Shown in pieces: positions 9,999 to 18,201 of a DNA stretch of 63,971 nucleotides (positions are counted from its first letter, which is position 1; every line of letters starts with the position of its first letter). Below the pieces are notes generated by a model. The model saw nothing but the letters and a program-made list of their open reading frames with translations. It was not told where the DNA came from and searched no databases. This DNA comes from JBKEDC01 sp047975205. GTDB lineage: Bacteria; Bacteroidota; Bacteroidia; Bacteroidales; Prolixibacteraceae. The stretch spans positions 1-63,971 of the forward strand of contig JBKEDC010000028.1 of the NCBI GenBank assembly GCA_047975205.1, in the 5' to 3' direction. A program made the translations under genes and the position numbers.

Positions 9999-10027
9999 AA
10001 AAAAAGCCGTTCATTTTGAACGGCTTT
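9999..10027 (-). terminator. Rho-independent terminator of the tRNA cluster
   Basis: On the minus strand AAAGCCGTTCA, a short loop, and TGAACGGCTTT are followed by a T run. It sits just downstream of the last tRNA, as expected for the end of a tRNA operon. Confidence 0.85.
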
Positions 10028-10039
10028 ATGCTCTGCGAG

Positions 10040-10112
10040 AGCGAGAGACGGGATTCGACCCCGCGACCCCAACCATGGCTAGGTTGTGCTCTACCACCTG
10101 AGCTACTCTCGC
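10040..10112 (-). tRNA. Degenerate tRNA-Gly (GCC), probably a pseudo-tRNA
   Basis: It is a near copy of the tRNA-Gly at 10217-10289, with four differences in 72 bases. Acceptor (GCGAGAG/CTCTCGC), D and anticodon stems still pair. The anticodon loop reads TAGCCAT instead of TTGCCAA, so the near-universal U33 is A and position 38 is U. In the T arm TTCGAAT is changed to GTCGAAT, removing T54, and a D-loop base is also altered (AGTTGGTA to AGGTGGTA). The anticodon would still be GCC. Changes at U33 and T54 argue against normal function. Last gene of the cluster, nearest the PepSY remnant. Confidence 0.7.
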
Positions 10113-10118
10113 ACCGAG

Positions 10119-10203
10119 TACCCGGAGCGGGACCTGAACCCGCACGACCGTAATGGTCAGTGGATTTTAAGTCCAACGTGTCTACCAATTCCACCATCCG
10201 GGC
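10119..10203 (-). tRNA. tRNA-Leu (UAA)
   Basis: An 85-nt class II tRNA with a long variable arm. The acceptor stem GCCCGGA pairs with TCCGGGT, the anticodon loop is CTTAAAA (anticodon TAA), and the T arm contains GGTTCAGGTCC. The CCA end is not encoded. It lies between two tRNA-Gly genes and is transcribed from the same promoter. Confidence 0.92.
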
Positions 10204-10216
10204 ATCCTAATATTTG

Positions 10217-10289
10217 AGCGAGAGACGGGATTCGAACCCGCGACCCCAACCTTGGCAAGGTTGTGCTCTACCAACTGAGCTACTCTCGC
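10217..10289 (-). tRNA. tRNA-Gly (GCC)
   Basis: A canonical 73-nt cloverleaf: acceptor GCGAGAG/CTCTCGC, D loop AGTTGGTA, anticodon loop TTGCCAA (anticodon GCC), T loop TTCGAAT, discriminator U. The CCA end is not encoded. It is first in the cluster, about 45 bp downstream of a clear promoter. Confidence 0.95.
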
Positions 10290-10338
10290 AATATGAATAT
10301 GTAATGAACTCCGCTCTTGTTTTATCACTAAAGCGATG

Positions 10339-10369
10339 CAAATATATGTGTTTTCTTTTTTCCTACAAA
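10339..10369 (-). promoter_or_regulatory. Bacteroidetes-type promoter of the tRNA cluster
   Basis: The minus strand shows TTTG (10369-10366), a 19-bp spacer, and TATATTTG (10346-10339). This is a perfect match to the primary sigma consensus of Bacteroidetes (TTTG / TAnnTTTG), placed about 50 bp upstream of the first tRNA-Gly. Confidence 0.85.
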
Positions 10370-10403
10370 GTGTAGCACGAAAAAAAGTATGTTATTTTGA
10401 AAA

Positions 10404-11381
10404 TTAGTTGAAAACCTTAACCAAGAATAAATCGATTTGTTCCACTACGATAGGGAACCAAGGATAGTATAAGCAAAAACTGTGAGGTGTGTCGGGGAAG
10501 GTGTAAACTTTGGAGTAAACATTATTTTTAGTCAATGCTTTTCTAAAATCATCGCGTCCGGCATGCATTCTGTTTATGGAGCTGTTCAAAAATAGGAAAG
10601 GAGCTTGATTGCTTTCTGCATAGGTTAGGGGGCTGGCTTCTTTCCATAAGTCTAAGCGTTTTGTTCGAGGATAGCCAATCCACCATGCTGAAGCTCCTTC
10701 TTTGTTTGGATTTTGAGTTTCTGAAGACTCGGGGTGCATGAATGATAGCGTGCCGTCGATATCGATTACGGCATTTACTTTACTTGATGTGTTTTTGTAG
10801 CTTGATACGTTGTTAAACGCCGGTAGCTGACTTGCTGCACCAAATAAAGCTGCTAAATGACCTCCGGCAGAAAATCCTAAGGTAGCAATATGATTGGGGT
10901 TGACTTTGAATTCTTTTGCGTTGGCACGCACGTATCGCACGGCAGCACTGATATCACAAAGAGCAGCCGGATATAGCGCTTCGGTTGATAGCCGATATTC
11001 TATTGTAAAACAAGCATAGCCTTTAGCTGCTAAATGCTGTGCCAATGGAATGTGTTGTTTGTAGTTTCCCGACCGCCATCCGCCACCGTGTATGATGATA
11101 ATTGCCGGAGTAGGTTTTTTTGCTTTTTTCGGAACAAAGGCACTAAGATGCAAGTCTTTGCCGTCAACTTGGGTGTATATGATGTTTCGTATTTCTTTAA
11201 CCTGTTTTTTGTTTATGCTGTCGGGAACGATACGTATGTTTGGGAAATACTTAACGGTCTTCCGATAGTCGGAAGGTGTGTTGTATGAGGTGTCGGGCTC
11301 AGCTGTAAGTCGAGCTGCCGGTTGAGCTATGGCTACATTGGCTAATAGCAAGCCTATTAAGCTGAAAACAAGTTTTTGCAT
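10404..11381 (-). CDS. Secreted alpha/beta hydrolase (carboxylesterase/lipase type)
   Basis: 325 residues from the ATG at 11381, which gives a clean signal peptide (MQKLVFSLIGLLLANVAIAQ). It has the hormone-sensitive-lipase/BD-FAE layout: oxyanion-hole motif HGGG at about 98-101, nucleophile in GFSAGG (Ser about 171), and a C-terminal acid and His (PDTPHSF). These enzymes hydrolyse short-chain esters, including acetyl or feruloyl groups on plant polysaccharides; the exact substrate cannot be told. The DUF5686 gene lies just upstream (39 bp) in the same direction. Longer 9-residue extension at 11408 is possible but lacks a typical signal sequence. Confidence 0.8.
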   Translation of the reverse strand: MQKLVFSLIGLLLANVAIAQPAARLTAEPDTSYNTPSDYRKTVKYFPNIRIVPDSINKKQVKEIRNIIYTQVDGKDLHLSAFVPKKAKKPTPAIIIIHGGGWRSGNYKQHIPLAQHLAAKGYACFTIEYRLSTEALYPAALCDISAAVRYVRANAKEFKVNPNHIATLGFSAGGHLAALFGAASQLPAFNNVSSYKNTSSKVNAVIDIDGTLSFMHPESSETQNPNKEGASAWWIGYPRTKRLDLWKEASPLTYAESNQAPFLFLNSSINRMHAGRDDFRKALTKNNVYSKVYTFPDTPHSFCLYYPWFPIVVEQIDLFLVKVFN

Positions 11382-11419
11382 CGTGGTAATAATATGGTTG
11401 CATAGCAAAAGTAATTAAA

Positions 11420-14104
11420 CTAGAACTGAATGCCTAAACGAATGCTCCAAAAATTATTTTGCCAATCGGATATACCATAATTAATTGATAGATCGAGCAA
11501 CATAAAGATATTATTCAGTCCATAGCCTATTTCAAAATAAGGTGGTACAGATTCGCTGTTGTAATAATGCAGGCGAATGGTTTCGGTGAGTAGGCTTTGA
11601 TTCAATAGCGGCAACCATTTGAGGAGTATGCGGTCGGAGTTCAATTGAGCATGTATCTCTATGTATTGCTTTTGGCTATATAACCCATAATAGGCAGGCG
11701 TGTTAAATTGATTGAAAGAAGTACTTAATCCGAGATATTCATCATTTGATTTTACATAACTGAAATCAGGAGCGTATAGCTTCGTTCGGTTTAAATATTT
11801 TCCTGCTGTCAACTGATAGGTAAGTATATCGTTGAGTCCGATTCCTATTTTATGTTTGTAGTTGAACTTAAGTAGATCGAAATCGCTGTTACTACCCAAG
11901 AAAGATTTAATGCCTTTGATATAACTTAGACCAAAGGTGGGATATTTGCTGTGGTCGATAATTTTCTGTTTTTTATAAACGCGATAATATTGTTTGGGAG
12001 TATAGCTTATGGCAGCTGAAACTTGAGTGCTTGTATTGCCGTGGTATTGCCAAGATTCGGTGTCGGGTAAGTTTGGTTTATTATCGGTAAAGCTTCTGTT
12101 TTTCCAATTAAATATTTTCCAATCGGATTCATTTGCCATATTTACTCGATTGCTATACTGCAGTCCGGTCTTAATGCTTAATCCGGCTGCAATGTCGGAA
12201 TAGAATGTTGCTTTAACGTATCGATTATCATAGAACTTTTGCGCATTATTTTCAAATAAGAGTGTGTAAACTGTATTTTCGAATCGGCTTATGCCGGTTT
12301 TCCCTTTATAATCGGTGTTTGTTCTACCTCCCTCTATAATTATCCCTTGACGTTTGAGTCCGTTCCATTTGTAGTTCACCCTTGCTGAGCCATAAAGATT
12401 GTGGCTGCAAAATCCGTAAGCTAAGTGGGCTTCGGCATTGATACTTTTACCTAAAGTATCGAGCGAAACATATTCAAACGGCAATCCGTAAATGAATCCG
12501 TCAACGGTGTTGAAATTCATTTCTTTCATGCTTAATAGTCCTGCCAGTGTATAGTAACCGCGTGAACGGGTGTGCTTATTGCCGTAGAAGATAGTCTTTC
12601 CGGATATAAGATCGGCGAAGTTGTATTTGTTTTCAGCATGTTGAACAGAGTCGTTGCCGTATATTTCTCCGTGCTTCGTTACCAGAGAATCTTTTTCGGA
12701 AAATCCTTCTTGTTCGTTTTGGGTGAGTGGCACCGGACGGAGGCTATTCCAATAGGCAGAATCGTTTCTAACGTCTTTTACTACAATATTCAGCGGACTG
12801 CTTAGTTCTAAGGTCTGTGATGGGTTTGCTTCTTCAGCCTGTCTATTCATCAGTCGCTGCATTTTATACATATCGCGATTGCTCAATGTTTCTTTCTGTT
12901 GGAATTCCTCTATTTTTTGTGTTGTCTTGGTTTTCTTTATTTCAACATTTGTGATGTTTTGTTGGATATTAGCCTGTTTCTTCGCTTCGTTTATCGAATC
13001 AAGTATGGCAATTTGATTAAGCCTTTCGGCGTCGAGTCTGGCTAAAAAGGAGTGGTCGAGCTTGTTGTTTAATTCGATTTGATAGTCGGATACCGACGCG
13101 ATATAATCGGCATGTCCGGCGAATCCCATAGCATTGCCGTCAATTTGAAATTGGGTACTGGTGGGTAGCCATACATTTTCTTCAATGACAGAATATATCT
13201 GTTTCATTTTGATGTGGGCAAAAGGAACGGAGAAGCTCAAATCTACGGAGTGGATATTCCAATACTTATCAACAATGTTAATAGTGCCCGAGAATTTATT
13301 TTTGCCTTTTACTTTTGGAGTAACTTGTATTTGATTGATTAGTCGGTCTTGGTCGTAAAAAGTACCGATGAGTTTAAAATTATAGGTGCGAAGTGCATTG
13401 CGGTTCATGGGGGAAACAATGCTGGTGCTGTAATCACTGAATCGCAGGTTTTCCCAATTGTCGTATAAGCTGAGGTTGACCATAGGCATAGTAATGGAAC
13501 TGAACATGTCGCTGATTACTGAGGTACGAACGGCTTGCGTTTCTTGGGTCAGTTTATCGGGCAACTCAAAATGCACCTTGCTGATAGATTCTGAAATATA
13601 GGTTTTGTTCAACTTAAGCCCTTCTTTCTCGATTTGCTTTTTCAGCAAACCGGGCATTTTGTTCATATGCCCGGATCCTTTTAAATATACCTTACAATTG
13701 TAGCTTTCCACTTGCTTGCTGTAAAACGGAGCTAAGGCAATAGCGTGACGCATGACATAATAGGCGGGGTCTTCTCCAGATGCCAATATGGTTATTTCTT
13801 GTAATTGCACAGCCTGCGGGCGGAGGGTAATATTAATTGTTTGTTTGCTGCCATCGGTGGTAATCGTTTTGGTAATGGTTTGAAAGCCCATGTATCGATA
13901 CATAATTTTCCATGTTCCATCGGGCAATTTCAGTTCATAGTTTCCTTCTGCGTTCGATGTTGTTCCGGTGCCGAGCTTGGGCACAAATATATTTGCATAG
14001 GGGATGGCTTCTCCTTGTGAATCTTGAATATTGCCTTCAATGGTTTGTGCCCATAAGGGCATACATATAATGACTGATAATATGGAGAGTAGAGCTTTAC
14101 GCAT
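11420..14104 (-). CDS. DUF5686 outer-membrane protein with carboxypeptidase-like regulatory domain
   Basis: 894 residues with a signal peptide (MRKALLSILSVIICMPLWAQ). Residues 20-105 form a carboxypeptidase regulatory-like (Ig-type) domain (IEGNIQDSQGEAIPYANIFV). The rest matches the DUF5686 family: a periplasmic region containing a charged segment rich in Gln and Lys (about 375-420) and then a long beta-barrel-like C-terminus ending in Phe. DUF5686 proteins are widespread in Bacteroidetes and have no established function; the architecture resembles a TonB-dependent receptor relative without a plug. Confidence 0.8.
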   Translation of the reverse strand: MRKALLSILSVIICMPLWAQTIEGNIQDSQGEAIPYANIFVPKLGTGTTSNAEGNYELKLPDGTWKIMYRYMGFQTITKTITTDGSKQTINITLRPQAVQLQEITILASGEDPAYYVMRHAIALAPFYSKQVESYNCKVYLKGSGHMNKMPGLLKKQIEKEGLKLNKTYISESISKVHFELPDKLTQETQAVRTSVISDMFSSITMPMVNLSLYDNWENLRFSDYSTSIVSPMNRNALRTYNFKLIGTFYDQDRLINQIQVTPKVKGKNKFSGTINIVDKYWNIHSVDLSFSVPFAHIKMKQIYSVIEENVWLPTSTQFQIDGNAMGFAGHADYIASVSDYQIELNNKLDHSFLARLDAERLNQIAILDSINEAKKQANIQQNITNVEIKKTKTTQKIEEFQQKETLSNRDMYKMQRLMNRQAEEANPSQTLELSSPLNIVVKDVRNDSAYWNSLRPVPLTQNEQEGFSEKDSLVTKHGEIYGNDSVQHAENKYNFADLISGKTIFYGNKHTRSRGYYTLAGLLSMKEMNFNTVDGFIYGLPFEYVSLDTLGKSINAEAHLAYGFCSHNLYGSARVNYKWNGLKRQGIIIEGGRTNTDYKGKTGISRFENTVYTLLFENNAQKFYDNRYVKATFYSDIAAGLSIKTGLQYSNRVNMANESDWKIFNWKNRSFTDNKPNLPDTESWQYHGNTSTQVSAAISYTPKQYYRVYKKQKIIDHSKYPTFGLSYIKGIKSFLGSNSDFDLLKFNYKHKIGIGLNDILTYQLTAGKYLNRTKLYAPDFSYVKSNDEYLGLSTSFNQFNTPAYYGLYSQKQYIEIHAQLNSDRILLKWLPLLNQSLLTETIRLHYYNSESVPPYFEIGYGLNNIFMLLDLSINYGISDWQNNFWSIRLGIQF

Positions 14105-14456
14105 ATGTTTTTGTTACGAATGTAAGAAAAATCAAAACAATGTCTTCTTCTTTTTGGGAACATCTGATATCAGGTGCTCGCTCTTTTTGTTTTGTCTATC
14201 GAGCTATCGTAATATTTACGTGTGTAAGTAGTTCACTATTATTAAAAGTGTTGATGCCTTTTAGGTAATGATCTCAGTTTATTGATATCAAGACAGAGGT
14301 GTCGATTTAGTTTGATAAATTACACTAACTTTTTATTTATGATTTCAATTTTGAGATGGTGCATTTTATGTACCTTCAGAAAAAATAGCTATTATTTTCA
14401 TTGTCAAGATAAAAACAGTAACAAAAGCCAATCGTGTTAATTAGTAGCTTGATAGC

Positions 14457-14487
14457 TTTGCATATCTCGAAAAAAGAAATACTTTTG
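14457..14487 (+). promoter_or_regulatory. Promoter of the rplM-rpsI-rpsB-tsf cluster
   Basis: TTTG (14457-14460), a 19-bp spacer and TACTTTTG (14480-14487) match the Bacteroidetes consensus exactly. Transcription would begin near 14494, giving an untranslated leader of roughly 155 nt before rplM, long enough to carry translational feedback structure. Confidence 0.8.
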
Positions 14488-14556
14488 CATCTCCGATTGT
14501 TATCCTTAGGTGGTAAATGTTGTAATAGGTTGATAATGTTGTGTATAAGAAAATGT

Positions 14557-14576
14557 ATTAACGGCCCGATGTTAAT
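14557..14576 (+). promoter_or_regulatory. Hairpin in the rplM leader
   Basis: ATTAAC (14557-14562) pairs with GTTAAT (14571-14576) around the loop GGCCCGAT. It is the clearest stem I can see in the leader. A regulatory role, for example autogenous control by L13, is only a guess. Confidence 0.35.
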
Positions 14577-14650
14577 AACGTGAGTATGATGAACAGCAAG
14601 CCGAGGCGAGAAAGACCATTATTTAGGTATTAATTTAAAATTTTAAGCAA

Positions 14651-15109
14651 GTGGATAGTTTATCTTACAAAACCGTATCGGCGAATCCGGCTACGGTAAA
14701 CAAAGAGTGGGTTCTGGTAGATGTAGCCGGAATGACACTAGGGCGTGCTTCAAGCCTTATCGCAAAAATGTTGCGTGGTAAGCACAAGCCGAATTATACT
14801 CCTCACGTTGATTGTGGAGATAATGTTATTGTTATCAATGCAGAGCAAGTAAAGCTTACAGGTAACAAATTAAACGACAAAATTTACCTACGTTACACCG
14901 GTTATCCCGGAGGACAGCGCACACAAACTCCATCAGAGATTTTGAAAAAATATCCTGAGCGTTTGGTGGAAAAAGCTGTGAAAGGTATGTTGCCTAAAAA
15001 TCGTCTTGGACGAAAAATCTTAGGTAACTTAAAAGTTTATGTTGGAGCAGAGCACAAACATGAAGCGCAATCTCCAAAAGTTATTGACTTAAACACCATT
15101 AAACTGTAA
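14651..15109 (+). CDS. rplM: 50S ribosomal protein L13
   Basis: 152 residues, full length for L13, with conserved KEWVLVDVAGMTLGRASSLIA and the RGKHKPNYTPHVDCGDNV stretch. L13 is an early-assembling protein of the large subunit. The start is GTG; the N-terminal MDSLSYKT agrees with Bacteroidetes L13 proteins. It leads a four-gene cluster with rpsI (3-bp gap), rpsB and tsf, the usual order in this phylum. Confidence 0.96.
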   Translation: MDSLSYKTVSANPATVNKEWVLVDVAGMTLGRASSLIAKMLRGKHKPNYTPHVDCGDNVIVINAEQVKLTGNKLNDKIYLRYTGYPGGQRTQTPSEILKKYPERLVEKAVKGMLPKNRLGRKILGNLKVYVGAEHKHEAQSPKVIDLNTIKL

Positions 15110-15112
15110 GCC

Positions 15113-15499
15113 ATGGACGTAATAAACACAATTGGTCGTAGAAAAGAAGCCGTTGCGCGTATTTACTTAAGTGCAGGTAGCGGTAAAATTACCATTAACA
15201 AAAGAGAATTAACCGAGTATTTCCCAACAGGAACTTTACAGTATATCGTTTTGCAACCTCTTAATCTTTTAGGTGTTGCCGATCAATATGATATCAAAGT
15301 AAATCTTGATGGCGGCGGTATTAAAGGTCAGGCAGAAGCTCTTCGTTTGGCAATTTCTCGTGCCTTAGTGGAAATCGATGCAGAAAACAAGCCGGCTCTT
15401 CGTCATGCAGGTTTCATGACTCGCGATCCACGTGAAGTTGAACGTAAAAAACCGGGTCAACCAAAAGCACGCAAACGTTTCCAATTCTCAAAACGTTAG
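15113..15499 (+). CDS. rpsI: 30S ribosomal protein S9
   Basis: 128 residues. It carries the S9 N-terminal GRRKEAVARIYL and the basic C-terminal tail ending KARKRFQFSKR, whose terminal Lys-Arg reaches the ribosomal P site. It begins 3 bp after rplM, so the two are co-transcribed and probably translationally coupled. Confidence 0.97.
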   Translation: MDVINTIGRRKEAVARIYLSAGSGKITINKRELTEYFPTGTLQYIVLQPLNLLGVADQYDIKVNLDGGGIKGQAEALRLAISRALVEIDAENKPALRHAGFMTRDPREVERKKPGQPKARKRFQFSKR

Positions 15500-15606
15500 T
15501 ATTTTATTTTTTATTCAAAAAACTACTGTGGATCTGAAATTTTTGAGACTTTCCACCTAGAGAAACTACTCAAAGATTGCTTTTACACAATCAAAAAGTT
15601 AAAAAG

Positions 15607-16374
15607 ATGCCAAGAACAAATTTCCAAGAACTATTGGACGCAGGTGTACATTTTGGTCACCTAAAACGTAAGTGGAATCCAAACATGGCTCCATACATCT
15701 TCATGGAGAAAAACGGAATCCATATTATCGACTTGCAAAAAACAGTCGTGAAAATCGACGAGTCGGCTGCCGCCCTTAAACAAATAGCCAAATCGGGACG
15801 CAAAATTCTTTTCGTAGCTACTAAAAAACAAGCTAAAGATATCGTATCAGAAGCTGTAGGCAATGTGAATATGCCTTATGTAGTTGAGCGTTGGCCTGGT
15901 GGTATGTTGACTAACTTCCCAACTATTCGCAAGACAGTGAAGAAAATGAACGCTATCGACAAAATGATGAAAGATAACGGTCAGTGGGGAAGTCTTTCAA
16001 AACGTGAAAAACTTCAAATTAATCGTCAACGTGCGAAACTGGAAAAAGTGTTCGGTTCTATTGCAGACCTTTCTCGTCTTCCTGCTGCACTTTTTGTAAT
16101 TGACGTATTGAAAGAAAAAATTGCTGTTAGAGAAGCTCAAAAATTAGGTATTCCTGTATTTGCAGTATGTGATACTAACTCAAATCCTGAAGGTTTGGAT
16201 TTTGTTATCCCTGCAAATGATGATGCCTCTCAATCTGTACGTTTGATCACTCGCTTAATGTGTGATGCTATTGCTGAAGGTTTGTCAGAACGCAAAGCAG
16301 AACGCGAGAAAAACGATGATGCAAAGGCTGAGAAGGTTGAAGTAGCTGCTCCGGCAAAAGAAGAACAAGAATAA
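15607..16374 (+). CDS. rpsB: 30S ribosomal protein S2
   Basis: 255 residues from the ATG at 15607 (MPRTNFQELLDAGVHFGHL), which matches the family start; the longer frame opening with TTG at 15577 adds ten unconserved residues. Contains VHFGHLKRKWNPNMAPYI and the WPGGMLTNFPTI segment. The C-terminal 25 residues are rich in Lys, Glu and Ala, as is common. S2 joins the small subunit late and bridges S1. The 107-bp gap after rpsI contains a weak inverted repeat (GTGGA...TTCCAC), which might be a leader element. Confidence 0.96.
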   Translation: MPRTNFQELLDAGVHFGHLKRKWNPNMAPYIFMEKNGIHIIDLQKTVVKIDESAAALKQIAKSGRKILFVATKKQAKDIVSEAVGNVNMPYVVERWPGGMLTNFPTIRKTVKKMNAIDKMMKDNGQWGSLSKREKLQINRQRAKLEKVFGSIADLSRLPAALFVIDVLKEKIAVREAQKLGIPVFAVCDTNSNPEGLDFVIPANDDASQSVRLITRLMCDAIAEGLSERKAEREKNDDAKAEKVEVAAPAKEEQE

Positions 16375-16402
16375 TTTACCAACAATAAAAAAAGGAACAG
16401 AT

Positions 16403-17230
16403 ATGGCTGTAACTGCTGCAGATGTTAAGAAACTTCGTACCGCCACAGGTGCCGGTATGATGGATTGTAAAAATGCGCTTACTGAAGCTAATGGAGATTA
16501 CGAGCGTGCGGTGGAAATTATCCGTGAGCGAGGTAAAGCTATTGCTAACAAACGTTCAGACCGCGAAACTTCTGAAGGTGCAACCCTTGCAGGTGTTAGC
16601 GCAGATGGTAAATTTGGTGCTGTTGTAGCATTGAACTGTGAAACAGACTTTGTAGCTATCAATGAAAAGTATGTAGCTTTTGTTCAAACAATTCTTGATT
16701 TAGCTATTACAAATAAGCCTGCTGATGTAGAAGCTCTTTTGGCCTTGAACTTAGATGGTCGTCCTCTTGCAGAGCAAATTGCAGAGCAATCAGGTGTTAT
16801 GGGTGAAAAACTAGAACTTTCATTCTATGGCAAAATAGAAGGTGAGTCGGTTGTTTCATATATCCATCCGGGAAATAAATTATCAACATTAGTTGCTTTT
16901 AATAAAGCCGGATTTGATGTCCAGGTAGCTAAGGATGTGGCTATGCAAGCTGCAGCTATGGCTCCGGTAGCTCTTGATAAAAATTCAGTTCCTGCCGAAG
17001 TAGCAGAGAAAGAATTGGAAATTGCTAAAGAGAAATTCCGTCAAGAAGGAAAGCCGGAAGCTATGCTTGATAAAATTGCTCAAGGGGCTCTTAATAAATT
17101 CTACAAAGAGAATACATTGGTAGAACAAGCATTTATTAAAGATAATAAACAAACAGTTGCTCAATATTTGTCTTCTGCTCAAGCAGGGTTGGAAGCAACC
17201 GGATTTGTTCGTTTTACTTTGAATGCTTAA
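16403..17230 (+). CDS. tsf: Elongation factor Ts
   Basis: 275 residues. The N-terminal UBA-like domain is followed by RTATGAGMMDCKNAL and then the EF-Tu-contacting core (NCETDFVAIN). EF-Ts exchanges GDP for GTP on EF-Tu. It follows rpsB by 28 bp and is closed by a strong terminator, so rplM-rpsI-rpsB-tsf looks like one transcription unit. Confidence 0.96.
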   Translation: MAVTAADVKKLRTATGAGMMDCKNALTEANGDYERAVEIIRERGKAIANKRSDRETSEGATLAGVSADGKFGAVVALNCETDFVAINEKYVAFVQTILDLAITNKPADVEALLALNLDGRPLAEQIAEQSGVMGEKLELSFYGKIEGESVVSYIHPGNKLSTLVAFNKAGFDVQVAKDVAMQAAAMAPVALDKNSVPAEVAEKELEIAKEKFRQEGKPEAMLDKIAQGALNKFYKENTLVEQAFIKDNKQTVAQYLSSAQAGLEATGFVRFTLNA

Positions 17231-17260
17231 TTCGTCAGAGTTTATGTATCCGCATATAAA

Positions 17261-17289
17261 AAAGCCCCGAGTTTTGCTCGGGGCTTTTT
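17261..17289 (+). terminator. Rho-independent terminator after tsf
   Basis: AAAGCCCCGAG, loop TTTTG, CTCGGGGCTTTTT: a GC-rich 10-bp stem and T run, 30 bp after the tsf stop. Confidence 0.92.
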
Positions 17290-17346
17290 CTGTAAATGAC
17301 TTTAGAATAAAAAAAAGCTACTAAATAGTATATGTTTTCATATAGT

Positions 17347-17379
17347 TTTGTGTCTGAAAGAAATTATTTCCTATCTTTA
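17347..17379 (+). promoter_or_regulatory. Probable promoter of the TonB gene
   Basis: TTTG (17347-17350), a 21-bp spacer and TATCTTTA (17372-17379), one base off the TAnnTTTG consensus. The start codon follows about 60 bp downstream. Confidence 0.55.
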
Positions 17380-17442
17380 TGGTCTGAAAAATGGAATGAT
17401 TTAAAGAATTAGAAAAATAACCCGGTTATTTAAAGCTCAATT

Positions 17443-18123
17443 ATGGAATTAAAAAAGTCTAATAAAGCCGATCTGGAAGGTAAGAGAAGCATCTTTATGC
17501 AGATCGGGCTTATTCTAACTTTAGGAGTTATTTTGTTTGCTTTTGAATATAAGACGAAAGCAGAACAAGTGTCTTCTTTAGGAGAGGTGCAAGAGCAGGC
17601 TGTAGAGGAGGAGATTATCCCAATCACTCGTATGGAAGTTCAAAAACCGCCCCCCCCTCCACCTCCGAAAGTAGTAGAAGTATTGAACATCGTAGATGAT
17701 GATACGGAACTAGAGGAGGAATTAGATTTGGAGGCTATTGATGATAGTGATGAACCTATTGAAGTGGCTCCAATTATTCAACAAGAGGCAGAAGCTACTA
17801 CAGAAAGTGAAGTATTCGTTGTGGTAGAGCAAATGCCGGAATTCCCCGGAGGTGTTAATGCAATGCGTGCTTACTTAGCTAAAAACGTAAAGTATCCAGT
17901 GGTAGCTCTTGAAAACGGTGTGCAAGGAACTATTTATGTTTCATTCGTTGTTAATCAAGATGGTAGTATTGTTGATGTGAAAATTCTTCGAGGTGTTGAT
18001 GCTTCTTTAGATAAAGAGGCTGTACGAGTAGTACAATCAATGCCTAAATGGAAGCCGGGTAAACAAGGTGGTAAAGCTGTGCGTGTGTCTTATCAAGTGC
18101 CTATTAGCTTTAAGCTTCAATAA
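17443..18123 (+). CDS. TonB family energy-transducing protein
   Basis: 226 residues. Basic N-terminus (MELKKSNKADLEGKRS), one membrane helix (about 20-38), a proline run (KPPPPPPPKVVEVLNIVDDD) and an acidic periplasmic spacer. The C-terminal TonB domain starts near 125 (VEQMPEFPGGVNAMRAYLAK) with the family YPVVALENGVQGTIYVSFVV segment. It couples proton motive force from ExbBD to outer-membrane receptors such as the one at 6684-9038. No exbBD genes are adjacent, and genomes of this group carry several TonB paralogues. Confidence 0.9.
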   Translation: MELKKSNKADLEGKRSIFMQIGLILTLGVILFAFEYKTKAEQVSSLGEVQEQAVEEEIIPITRMEVQKPPPPPPPKVVEVLNIVDDDTELEEELDLEAIDDSDEPIEVAPIIQQEAEATTESEVFVVVEQMPEFPGGVNAMRAYLAKNVKYPVVALENGVQGTIYVSFVVNQDGSIVDVKILRGVDASLDKEAVRVVQSMPKWKPGKQGGKAVRVSYQVPISFKLQ

Positions 18124-18149
18124 AAACGTTATATAAATACGCAGTATAT

Positions 18150-18184
18150 AATCCTGATTTCGTTTGTTCGAAATCAGGATTTCT
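18150..18184 (+). terminator. Terminator between TonB gene and hflX
   Basis: AATCCTGATTTCG, loop TTTGTT, CGAAATCAGGATT followed by TTCTT: a 13-bp stem. It lies 27 bp after the TonB stop and ends 18 bp before hflX, so hflX expression must come through read-through or a promoter within this region. Confidence 0.75.
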
Positions 18185-18201
18185 TATCTAAATACCTAAA
18201 C

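Larger units (their letters stand above)
14105..14650. other. Intergenic region between DUF5686 gene and rplM
   Basis: About 545 bp. The right part holds the ribosomal-protein promoter (14457-14487) and a leader of about 155 nt with one small hairpin. The left part must hold the DUF5686 promoter. No coding frame in it resembles a protein. Confidence 0.6.

Noticed and set aside
9991..10197. 68-codon open frame across the tRNA cluster
   Set aside because: It is a translation of tRNA genes and the terminator (VELVDTLDLKS is a known tRNA artefact).
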